Origin: Paucibacter sp. B2R-40
GTDB lineage: Bacteria > Pseudomonadota > Gammaproteobacteria > Burkholderiales > Burkholderiaceae_C
DNA length: 64,000 bases
Assembly: GCF_025717555.1 (NCBI RefSeq)
Contig: NZ_JAJIRP010000011.1
Coordinates: 1-64,000 of the forward strand
Direction of reading: 5' to 3'
Under the pieces are notes generated by a model, which searched no databases, was not told the DNA's origin, and saw only the letters and a program-made list of their open reading frames with translations. Below, piece by piece: positions 25,958-33,675 of the stretch (position 1 is the first letter of the stretch; each line of letters opens with the position of its first letter). A program made the translations under genes and the position numbers.

Positions 25958-26971
25958 ATGGGCAAGCCCATGCTGGAGCGCAGCGACGTCCATGCCGACG
26001 CCTTGCCCGCCGACTTGCTGCAAAGCACCGAGCCGGTGCTGCTGCGGGGCCTGGTGCGTCATTGGCCGCTGGTGCAGGCGGCGCGGCAATCCGATCAGCA
26101 TTTTTGCGACTATCTGCGCGGCTTTGGCGCCGCTGGCGCCGCGACCAAAGTCGGCCTGTGGCGCGGTGCGCCCGAGATTGAAGGTCGTTTTTTCTACAAC
26201 GCCGACTTCAGTGGCTTCAACTATCAGCGCGAGATTGCCGGCTTTGGCGCACTGCTGGATGAATTGCTGGCGCAGGCCGCAGCGCCCAAACCGCCTGCGC
26301 TTTATCTCGGCTCCACCGAACTCGACGGTTCCTTCCCCGGCCTGCGCCAAGCCAATGACTTGCCACTGAAGGTGGCGGACCCCTTGGTCAGCCTGTGGCT
26401 GGGCAACCTGGTGCGCGTGGCCGCGCACTTTGACCTGCCGGACAATATCGCCTGTGTCGTCGCGGGACGGCGCCGCTTCACGCTGTTCCCGCCCGAGCAG
26501 GTCAGCAATCTCTACATCGGCCCGCTGGATCTGACGCCGGCCGGGCAAGCCATCAGCTTGGTCGATATGGCCAAGCCAGATTTCGCGCGCTTCCCGCGCT
26601 ATGCCCAGGCGCTAGCGCAAGCACAAACGGTGGAGTTGGCGCCAGGTGACGCGGTCTTCATCCCCAGCCTGTGGTGGCATGCGGTGGAGGCGCTGGAGCC
26701 GATCAGCGCGCTGGTAAATTTCTGGTGGCGGCAAAGCCCGGCCTTCATGGATTCACCGATGAACACCTTGATGCTGGCCTTGATGACACTGCGCGACCTG
26801 CCGCCGGCCCAGCGCCAAGCTTGGGGCGCCCTGTTCGACCACTATGTTTTCAATGCGGATGCGCAAACCGCCGCCCATATCCCGCCGAGCGCCCAAGGCG
26901 TGCTGGCTCCCATCACGTCGGACCGCGCCCGCCATCTGCGCTCGGTGCTGCTGAACCGTCTGAACCGTTAG
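25958..26971 (+). CDS. JmjC/cupin-8-like Fe(II)/2-oxoglutarate oxygenase candidate
   Basis: The 337-residue cytosolic protein has the cupin-like domain of FIH/JmjC hydroxylases. The iron triad is visible as His157 and Asp159 in VAAHFDLPDN and His241 in IPSLWWHAVEAL, with RRRFTLFPPEQ between them. Such enzymes hydroxylate protein or peptide side chains using oxygen and 2-oxoglutarate. GGGAGG before the ATG lies within the SapC coding end, indicating coupled translation. Its target is unknown; proteins in the same operon are the obvious candidates. Confidence 0.85.
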   Translation: MGKPMLERSDVHADALPADLLQSTEPVLLRGLVRHWPLVQAARQSDQHFCDYLRGFGAAGAATKVGLWRGAPEIEGRFFYNADFSGFNYQREIAGFGALLDELLAQAAAPKPPALYLGSTELDGSFPGLRQANDLPLKVADPLVSLWLGNLVRVAAHFDLPDNIACVVAGRRRFTLFPPEQVSNLYIGPLDLTPAGQAISLVDMAKPDFARFPRYAQALAQAQTVELAPGDAVFIPSLWWHAVEALEPISALVNFWWRQSPAFMDSPMNTLMLALMTLRDLPPAQRQAWGALFDHYVFNADAQTAAHIPPSAQGVLAPITSDRARHLRSVLLNRLNR

Positions 26972-26984
26972 TCAGGATTTGCCC

Positions 26985-29279
26985 ATGAACACAATGGCAT
27001 CAAGCCCATTCGAAAGCGCGGCCCCGTACGCATCCAAGCCGGTGCGCCGCATCGTCATCGCCGGCGGCGGCACCGCCGGCTGGATGGTGGCGGCCGGCCT
27101 GTCCAAGAGCTTAGGGAAGCTGTACGACATCCGCCTGATCGAGTCGGAAGAAATCGGCACCATAGGCGTCGGCGAAGCGACCATCCCGACCCTGCATTTC
27201 TTTCACGAAATTCTCGGTATCGATGAGCGCGAGTTCATGGCCGCCACGCAAGCGACCTTCAAGCTGGGCATCAGTTTCGAGAACTGGCGCAATGTCGGCG
27301 AGGACTATTTCCACTCCTTCGGCACCACCGGCAAACCGCATTGGACGGCCGGCTTCCAGCACTTCTGGCTGGAGGGCCGCAAGCGCGGCCTGGCCAGCGA
27401 CTACGGCGACTATTGCCTGGAGTTGCGCGCGGCGATGGACAAGCGCTTTGCCCATCTGCCCAACACCGGCCTGAACTATGCCTACCACCTCGACGCCACG
27501 CTCTATGCCCAGTATTTGCGCCGTTTCTCCGAGGCCTTGGGCGTGCAGCGCATCGAGGGCAAGATCGTCAAGGTGCACAGCGACCTCAGCGGCGAGGCGA
27601 GCCATGGCGGCATCACCGGGCTGACTTTGGATGACGGCGCCTTGATCGAAGGCGATCTGTTCATCGACTGCACCGGCATGCGCTCGCTGCTGCTGGGTGA
27701 AACCTTGGGCGTGGCCTATCAGGACTGGTCGCAATGGTTGCACTGCGACAGCGCCGTGGCCGTGCAGACCGCGTCCGTGGGCGAGGCCGTACCCTATACC
27801 CGCTCGATCGCCCACCCCTGGGGCTGGCAATGGCAGATCCCCTTGCAGCACCGGGTCGGCAATGGCCTGGTGTTCAGCAGCAAGCACCTGGACGACGAGG
27901 CCGCCAAGGCCGCACTTTTAGCCAACGTCAAGGGCGAGGTGATGCGCCCACCGCGCGTCATCAAATTCACGCCGGGCCAGCGTGAGCTGGTGTGGCAGCG
28001 CAATTGTGTCGCCATCGGCCTGTCCAGCGGGTTTCTGGAACCGATTGAGTCCACCAGCATTCACCTGATTCAACGCGGCCTGACGCGCTTGATTCAGATG
28101 TTCCCGGCCGATGGCATTTGCCAGAGCGATATCGACGAGTACAACGATCAGTCGCGCCGCGCCATCGAGACCATTCGTGATTTCATCATCCTGCATTACC
28201 ACGTCAACAATCGCAGCGACGCTCAGTTCTGGCGTGAGTGCCGTGAAATGGCGGTCCCGAAGTTGCTGGCGCACCGCATCCAGCTGTTCAAGGATTCGGC
28301 CCGCGTCTGCCTCGATTCCGACGAGCTGTTTCGCGATAACTCCTGGATTCAGGTGATGATGGGCCAGGGCATCAGCCCCACCGGCCACCACCCGGTGACA
28401 CGCCGCATGAGCGACGCGGACCTGAGCGAGTTTCTCGGCGATATCCGCAAAGAAGCGGCGCGCAGCTTGATCAAACTGCCCAAGCACCAGGACTATGTCA
28501 CCCGCCTGTTTGGCGCGCCCAAGGCCAGCGCCGTCGGCAGCGTCCCCGCCTCTGCGCCCGGTATGCCTGCCTTGCGCCTCAACCCGAACCCAAGCATTCA
28601 GACCATTGCGCTGAGCAACGGCCAAGAGGTCTTTGTGATTGATGAGTTCGTGCAAGACCCGGATGGCCTGGTGCGCTTGGCGCAGTCCGTCTCGAATCAA
28701 TTCCATATTCCTGCCGGCCATCCCTATCCCGGCCCACAGCTGGATTTGCCCACCGAAATGGCTGTGCAACTGGATGATTACTTCCGCCACCATCTGCGCG
28801 CCCGGCTGCAAGCCGGCCCACCGCTGGGCATGTATGGACGCTTTTCGCGCGTCACCCAAGACAGCTCGACACTGGATGCCCGCCAACGCACCTGCCACCG
28901 TGACGACTCAGGGCTGGAGCCCGGGGAGATGATGTGCGCACTGGTTCACTATTTGTTCGGTGACGAACAGCTCGGCGGCACCGTGCTGTTCCGCTCGCTG
29001 ATGTCAGAGCGGGACACGCAAAGCTTCTTGGCCGATGCCAGAACCATGAGCGGCAGCGCATTTGGCAGCAAGTACGGCATTCCGGCAGCCTATATGACCC
29101 AGAGCAACCGCTACTTCGAGGTGATAGGCCGCGTGCCCGCCAAATGGAACCGCGCGGTTTTTTACGACGGCAGCATCTTCCATTCCGGTGACATCCAAGC
29201 CGCGCCCGCGGCGTATCAGGCCGGCCTGGGGCGCTTGACCGTCAACGCGTTTTTCAAGAGCGCCAAGTTGGCGGCCTGA
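26985..29279 (+). CDS. flavin-dependent halogenase fused to DUF6445-like oxygenase domain
   Basis: The 764-residue protein is longer than usual halogenases (about 500-540). Residues 1-520 form a canonical halogenase: IVIAGGGTAGWMVAAGL, GVGEATIPTL, Lys93 in ATFKLGISF, WQWQIPL for WxWxIP, and LEPIESTSI with the catalytic glutamate and serine. Residues about 545-764 look like the separately encoded DUF6445 family and show a possible iron triad, His638 and Asp640 in CHRDDS and His733 in IFHSGD, with Arg750 placed to bind 2-oxoglutarate. I chose the ATG at 26985, with AGGA before it; a TTG at 26979 is in frame. It is the last gene of the receptor operon. Substrate is unknown. Confidence 0.82.
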   Translation: MNTMASSPFESAAPYASKPVRRIVIAGGGTAGWMVAAGLSKSLGKLYDIRLIESEEIGTIGVGEATIPTLHFFHEILGIDEREFMAATQATFKLGISFENWRNVGEDYFHSFGTTGKPHWTAGFQHFWLEGRKRGLASDYGDYCLELRAAMDKRFAHLPNTGLNYAYHLDATLYAQYLRRFSEALGVQRIEGKIVKVHSDLSGEASHGGITGLTLDDGALIEGDLFIDCTGMRSLLLGETLGVAYQDWSQWLHCDSAVAVQTASVGEAVPYTRSIAHPWGWQWQIPLQHRVGNGLVFSSKHLDDEAAKAALLANVKGEVMRPPRVIKFTPGQRELVWQRNCVAIGLSSGFLEPIESTSIHLIQRGLTRLIQMFPADGICQSDIDEYNDQSRRAIETIRDFIILHYHVNNRSDAQFWRECREMAVPKLLAHRIQLFKDSARVCLDSDELFRDNSWIQVMMGQGISPTGHHPVTRRMSDADLSEFLGDIRKEAARSLIKLPKHQDYVTRLFGAPKASAVGSVPASAPGMPALRLNPNPSIQTIALSNGQEVFVIDEFVQDPDGLVRLAQSVSNQFHIPAGHPYPGPQLDLPTEMAVQLDDYFRHHLRARLQAGPPLGMYGRFSRVTQDSSTLDARQRTCHRDDSGLEPGEMMCALVHYLFGDEQLGGTVLFRSLMSERDTQSFLADARTMSGSAFGSKYGIPAAYMTQSNRYFEVIGRVPAKWNRAVFYDGSIFHSGDIQAAPAAYQAGLGRLTVNAFFKSAKLAA

Positions 29280-29296
29280 GGTCGAGTCCTGCCGGC

Positions 29297-30364
29297 TCAG
29301 GCCTTTTTCTTGGGCGCGGGGTTGGCGTGCAAGGCACGGCTTGAATCGCGAACCAGCAATTGGTGCGGCAGCACCCGGTGCGAACTCTGCGGCGTCGCCG
29401 CCTCGGCGTCATTGCCCTTGGCGGCGATCAGCATCTCCACCGCCACGCTGGCCATTTCATGGGTGGGCTGGCGCACGGTGGTCAACGGCGGCCACACCAG
29501 GCTGGCCGCGCTGGAATCATCGAAACCGGCGATCGACAAGTCACTCGGCACATTCAAGCCCAGCCTCTGCGCCGCCGCCAGCACGCCCAGAGCCATATCG
29601 TCATTGCTGGCGAACACCGCCGTTGGCCGCACGCCTCGGCTCAGCAGCTTGTGCGCGCCTTCCACGCCACTCGGGAAGGTGAAGTCGCCTTCCCAAACCA
29701 AGCTCTCTTCGACGGGCAGTTCATGCGCCTGCATGGCCCGCACAAAACCTCGGTAGCGCAACTCCGAGGCCGCTTGATCGGGTGCGCCCTTGATGAAGCC
29801 GATGTGCTCGTGGCCCAGGCTGATCAGCAGGTTCGTCACCTCTTCGGCGGCCAGTTCGTCGTCCATGCGAACGCTGAACTGATCATTCGGCTGCCGGCCC
29901 GGCGAGAGCAGCACAAACGGCGTTTCGTTGTCGCGCAGTGCCTGCAGAACCTTGGGGTTATCACATAGCGGCGGCGTCAGAATCATGCCGTCCGGGCGCA
30001 GCGCGGAGACCATCCTGTCGACTTGGTTGTAGATGTCAGGCGCATCATTGTGCAAGGACTCCACCACCAAGTGATAGCCCGACTCGCGGCAGCGCAGCGT
30101 CGCACCCTGCTGCACCCCGCCGACAAAGGCCGCGCTAGGGTCGTAATAAAGCAGGCCGATCAAAAAGGAACGCCCGCCGCCCATGCTGCGCGCGGCCAGC
30201 TTGGGCCGGTACTTCAGGGCCGCCACCACCTTGAGCACTTGCTCGCGGGTCTTCTCCTGCACCCCGGCTTCTTTATTGAGCACGCGGGAGACCGTCTTGA
30301 TCGACACGCCGGCCTGTTCGGCCACATCCACAATCGTCGGGCTAGACCCTACTCTGCTTGCCAC
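29297..30364 (-). CDS. LacI-family transcriptional repressor
   Basis: The 355-residue protein has an N-terminal LacI helix-turn-helix (TIVDVAEQAGVSIKTVSRVLNK, about residues 9-30), the hinge YRPKLAARSM, and a periplasmic-binding-protein-like effector domain (about 66-345) with GFIKGAP and SIAGFDDSSAA. It converges on the end of the halogenase operon with 17 bases between. It is the only plausible regulator for the four GACAACGYTGTC operators at 20106-20263, which would be relieved by a cello-oligosaccharide or beta-glucoside. I found no copy of that operator before its own gene. Confidence 0.93.
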   Translation of the reverse strand: MASRVGSSPTIVDVAEQAGVSIKTVSRVLNKEAGVQEKTREQVLKVVAALKYRPKLAARSMGGGRSFLIGLLYYDPSAAFVGGVQQGATLRCRESGYHLVVESLHNDAPDIYNQVDRMVSALRPDGMILTPPLCDNPKVLQALRDNETPFVLLSPGRQPNDQFSVRMDDELAAEEVTNLLISLGHEHIGFIKGAPDQAASELRYRGFVRAMQAHELPVEESLVWEGDFTFPSGVEGAHKLLSRGVRPTAVFASNDDMALGVLAAAQRLGLNVPSDLSIAGFDDSSAASLVWPPLTTVRQPTHEMASVAVEMLIAAKGNDAEAATPQSSHRVLPHQLLVRDSSRALHANPAPKKKA

Positions 30365-30417
30365 TGGTCCCGTCCTTGCTCAGCCTCGAAGCCCGCACTG
30401 TGCCACAGCGGCGCCAT

Positions 30418-30453
30418 AAAAAACGGCCGGGCACCTACAAAGGTGCTCGGCCG
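30418..30453 (-). terminator. rho-independent terminator of the HU gene
   Basis: A 13-bp stem (30424-30436 with 30441-30453, one G/T-type mismatch) with an ACAA/TTGT loop is followed on the minus strand by six T (A-run 30418-30423). It lies about 50 bases after the HU stop and before the lacI-type gene. Confidence 0.85.
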
Positions 30454-30504
30454 CTATTTGACTGCTTTTGCCTGATGACATCAGCGAGCCGCTGCGCTAG
30501 CAGA

Positions 30505-30879
30505 TTACTTCTTGGCCTTCTTCACGGCAGCCTTCACGGCTGGCTTGGCGGCTGCAGCCTTGGCTGGAGCGGCGGCGACCTTGGCGGCCTTGCGGGCAGC
30601 GGCCTTCGGGTCAACAGCGGCCTTGAAACCGGCGCCGGGCGTGAACTTGGGCAGCTTGGCGGCTGCAATCTTGATCTTGTCGCCGGTGCTGGGGTTCACG
30701 CCGGTGCGCGCTGCGCGGGCATGTTGCTTGAAGGAGCCAAAGCCGGGGATAGCCACGGCGCCGCCCTTTTTCACGGTGCTAACCACGGCTTCAAGCAGGG
30801 TCTCAAGGATGCGGCCGGCTTCGGCCTTGGTCAGCTCATGCTTGGCGGCCAGGTGTGCAATCAGTTCGGTTTTGTTCAT
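30505..30879 (-). CDS. HU-family histone-like protein with basic tail
   Basis: The first 90 residues of this 124-residue protein are a normal HU/IHF DNA-bending domain (MNKTELIAHLAAKHELTKAEA, GFGSFKQHARAARTGVNPSTG). The last 35 or so residues are a lysine/alanine/proline tail resembling eukaryotic histone H1 and the tails of other Burkholderiales HU-like proteins. It should bind DNA as a dimer and help compact the nucleoid. Its leader carries a small GCCCGA/TCGGGC stem (30904-30920), and it is followed by a strong terminator. Confidence 0.93.
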   Translation of the reverse strand: MNKTELIAHLAAKHELTKAEAGRILETLLEAVVSTVKKGGAVAIPGFGSFKQHARAARTGVNPSTGDKIKIAAAKLPKFTPGAGFKAAVDPKAAARKAAKVAAAPAKAAAAKPAVKAAVKKAKK

Positions 30880-31085
30880 TCCAGAATCTCATCTCAAGGT
30901 GGAGCCCGACGATCTCGGGCGACCATATTTTCACCCAAACAGCGCGATTGCCGATGGCAAGCCGCATGAAAGACGGTCGCAAGTTGGATTTTTTCATCCG
31001 GATACATCCGTTAAGCACTTTGGCAGACCCAGTTGACGGTAATCAAGTAAGCTGCAGCAGTGGACGGATTCACACAGCGGGACCG

Positions 31086-33269
31086 ATGAAACTCGACGTC
31101 AAAGCAGATTTGCCGCAAGAGCAGGCCGCGATGCCATCGGTCGAAGCCGGCTTGGCGCAGCTCGGCTGGCCGGCAGACGAGTTGCTGGACGCCCTGCCAA
31201 GCTTGACCTGGGTGCTGGACGAGCAGCTCAATGCCCGCTTCGCCTCGACCGCTCTGCTGCGTTATGCGGGGCTGTCCTGGCCCGAGTTGCAAGGCCTGGG
31301 CTGGCAAGCCCTCGTTCACCCGCATGATTGGCCGGGCTTTGAGCAGGCCTGCCGCCAATACCTGAACAGCCAGCCGACCCAAGCGCAAGCACAGACGCCA
31401 ACGCCGGCCCTGGCGCGCGACTACCGACTGCGCGCTGCGGATGGAAGCTATCGCTGGCAACTGCTGCAAGCCAGTGCGCTGCCGGCCAACTCCGCCCAAA
31501 GCGAAACCCTGCTGCTGGGCTTGCACAGCGATATCGACGAGCGCAAACGGGTCGAGTCGCAGCTTCAAGATGCCGATGATCTATGGAAACTGGCCTTGGA
31601 GAGCAATGGCGACGGTGTCTGGGATTGGTATGTGCAAAGTGGCGTCGAGCTGTACTCGTCTCGCTACCTGCAGATTTACGGTTATGCGGAGAGCGACGTC
31701 AGGCCCACCCCGGCCGAATTCGATGCTCGCACCCACCCCGACGACCTGGCGCAGATGCAGGCCGACCGCGACGCCCACTTTTGCGGCCACACCGGCAGTT
31801 ACAGCAACGAGCACCGAGTACTCTGCAAAGACGGCAATTGGAAGTGGATACACAGCCGCGGCATGGTCATCAGCCGCGATGCGCAGGGCCGGCCGCTGCG
31901 CATGGTGGGTACGCACACCGACATCACGCAGCGCAAGGCCGCCGAAGCGCTGATCTGGCAACAAGCTCATTTCGACCCGCTGACGGGCCTGCCCAATCGG
32001 CGCAGCCTGCGCGAGCGCCTGGAGTTGGGCTTGAGCGAAGCTCGGCAGCAGGCGGGCGCGCTGGCTCTGCTTTTTATTGATCTTGACCACTTCAAAGAGG
32101 TCAACGACACGCTTGGCCACGATATGGGTGACCGCTTGCTGATCGAGGCCGGCGCACGCATTCAGGCTTGCCTGCGGCCCGGCGACACCGTTGCGCGCAT
32201 GGGGGGAGATGAATTCACCGTGCTGCTGCGCGCCGATGCCGCCGCACCGCAGATCGAGACGACGGCGCGCGAAACGGCGCTGCAAATCATTGCCGCTCTG
32301 TCCACGGCCTTTCATCTGGCCACCGAGCGGGTGTTCGTATCGGCCAGCATTGGCATCAGCCACTTCCCGCAAGACGGTCAAGAGATCGAGAGCTTGTTCA
32401 AGCATGCCGACCAAGCGCTCTACGCGGCCAAGGCGGCCGGACGCAATCGCCTGGGCTACTTCACCCCTGAGCTACAGCAAGCCGCGTTGCTGCGCATGCG
32501 CTTGAGCAATGATCTGCGGGAGGCCTTGGCCCGGCAGCAACTGTTTGTCGAATACCAGGCCATCGTTGACCTGCGCAGTGGTGAGGTACACAAAGCCGAG
32601 GCCTTGCTGCGTTGGCAGCATCCCAGCCAAGGTGTGATCGGGCCGGCCGTCTTCATTCCTCTGGCCGAGGCCAGCGGATTGATACTCGAAATCGGCGCCT
32701 GGGTGTTTGGCCAAGCTGCTCAGCAGGTCAAACTTTGGCGCCAGCACTTTGACGCGACATTCCAGATCAGTGTCAACAAATCCCCGGTCCAGTTCCGCAG
32801 CGAAGCCGACACGGCGCCAGCCAGCGAGAGCTGGGCCGAGGTGCTGCGCATGCTCGAATTGGCGGGCGAAGCGCTGACGATAGAGATCACCGAGGGCTTG
32901 TTGCTGGAGGCGGATAGCGAAGTGGAATCCCACCTGGCGGCCTTGCATGCGGCCGGTTTTCAGGTCTCACTCGACGACTTCGGCACCGGCTTTTCTTCCC
33001 TCGCCTATTTGCAAAAGTACGCGATCGATCTGCTCAAGATAGATCAACGCTTTGTGCGCAACTTGCGCGCCGGAGCCAAAGACTTGGCGCTGTGTACGGC
33101 CATCATCACCATGGCTCACGCGCTCGGCATGAAGGTCGTGGCAGAGGGTGTTGAGACCGCCGAGCAAGCTGATTTGCTGCTGGCTGCTGGTTGCGACTAC
33201 GCTCAAGGCTATCTGTTCGGCCGGCCCATGCCGGCCGAAGACTTCGAGCAACTATTCGGCAAGGATTGA
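31086..33269 (+). CDS. PAS-GGDEF-EAL cyclic di-GMP protein
   Basis: The 727-residue soluble protein has two PAS-like domains (about 30-150 and 165-290), each followed by a PAC-like end (LLGLHSDIDERK, VGTHTDITQRK). The GGDEF domain has an intact ARMGGDEF motif near residue 372 and an RxxD inhibition site (RPGD) five residues before it. The EAL domain has KAEALLRW near 503 and DDFGTGFSSL, suggesting intact metal binding. Both synthesis and breakdown of c-di-GMP are therefore possible. I chose the ATG at 31086; a longer frame from 30855 would overlap the HU start region. Confidence 0.9.
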   Translation: MKLDVKADLPQEQAAMPSVEAGLAQLGWPADELLDALPSLTWVLDEQLNARFASTALLRYAGLSWPELQGLGWQALVHPHDWPGFEQACRQYLNSQPTQAQAQTPTPALARDYRLRAADGSYRWQLLQASALPANSAQSETLLLGLHSDIDERKRVESQLQDADDLWKLALESNGDGVWDWYVQSGVELYSSRYLQIYGYAESDVRPTPAEFDARTHPDDLAQMQADRDAHFCGHTGSYSNEHRVLCKDGNWKWIHSRGMVISRDAQGRPLRMVGTHTDITQRKAAEALIWQQAHFDPLTGLPNRRSLRERLELGLSEARQQAGALALLFIDLDHFKEVNDTLGHDMGDRLLIEAGARIQACLRPGDTVARMGGDEFTVLLRADAAAPQIETTARETALQIIAALSTAFHLATERVFVSASIGISHFPQDGQEIESLFKHADQALYAAKAAGRNRLGYFTPELQQAALLRMRLSNDLREALARQQLFVEYQAIVDLRSGEVHKAEALLRWQHPSQGVIGPAVFIPLAEASGLILEIGAWVFGQAAQQVKLWRQHFDATFQISVNKSPVQFRSEADTAPASESWAEVLRMLELAGEALTIEITEGLLLEADSEVESHLAALHAAGFQVSLDDFGTGFSSLAYLQKYAIDLLKIDQRFVRNLRAGAKDLALCTAIITMAHALGMKVVAEGVETAEQADLLLAAGCDYAQGYLFGRPMPAEDFEQLFGKD

Positions 33270-33289
33270 CCCAGGAAGTTCTAGACTAG

Positions 33290-33346
33290 AAACGCAAAAG
33301 GCCAGCATTTGCATGCTGGCCTTTCTTGTTTGGTGCCCAGGAGAGG
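33290..33346. repeat. 57-bp direct repeat, copy 1 (terminator plus tRNA 3' end fragment)
   Basis: Identical to 33440-33496, 150 bases upstream. It contains the hairpin AAAGGCCAGC...GCTGGCCTTT and then TGGTGCCCAGGAGAGG, the last 16 bases (as reverse complement) of tRNA-Leu including CCA. The rest of the tRNA is absent after this copy. It also offers a terminator for the GGDEF-EAL gene, whose stop is 20 bases away. Confidence 0.9.
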
Positions 33347-33439
33347 CTCGGTCACGTCCCGCGACCCCGGCGCCGCAAGCATGCGGACGCCATTCTCGTC
33401 CCCACGCAAGGCCCGCAGGGGCCTTGCTTCCTGCGCCCC

Positions 33440-33480
33440 AAACGCAAAAGGCCAGCATTTGCATGCTGGCCTTTCTTGTT

Positions 33481-33496
<16 letters not shown>
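33440..33496. repeat. 57-bp direct repeat, copy 2 (true tRNA-Leu 3' end and terminator)
   Basis: Second copy of the repeat. Its right 16 bases are the 3' end of the functional tRNA-Leu gene, and its hairpin (about 33446-33474) followed on the minus strand by TTTT serves as the tRNA terminator. Confidence 0.9.
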
Positions 33497-33565
<69 letters not shown>

Positions 33566-33675
33566 AAGGTGTCTTCCTAAGAAGAGGCCGGACTTTAGCA
33601 TTGAATTTCAGGCATTTCGGCCGAGACTGAAAATACTTTGAAATTTCAGGCCTCAACAGCAGGCAAGACCTGACC

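Noticed and set aside
26985-28530. Halogenase-like proteins as part of a secondary-metabolite cluster
   Set aside because: There is no polyketide, non-ribosomal peptide, or tryptophan-pathway gene nearby, and the shared operators tie them to sugar uptake.
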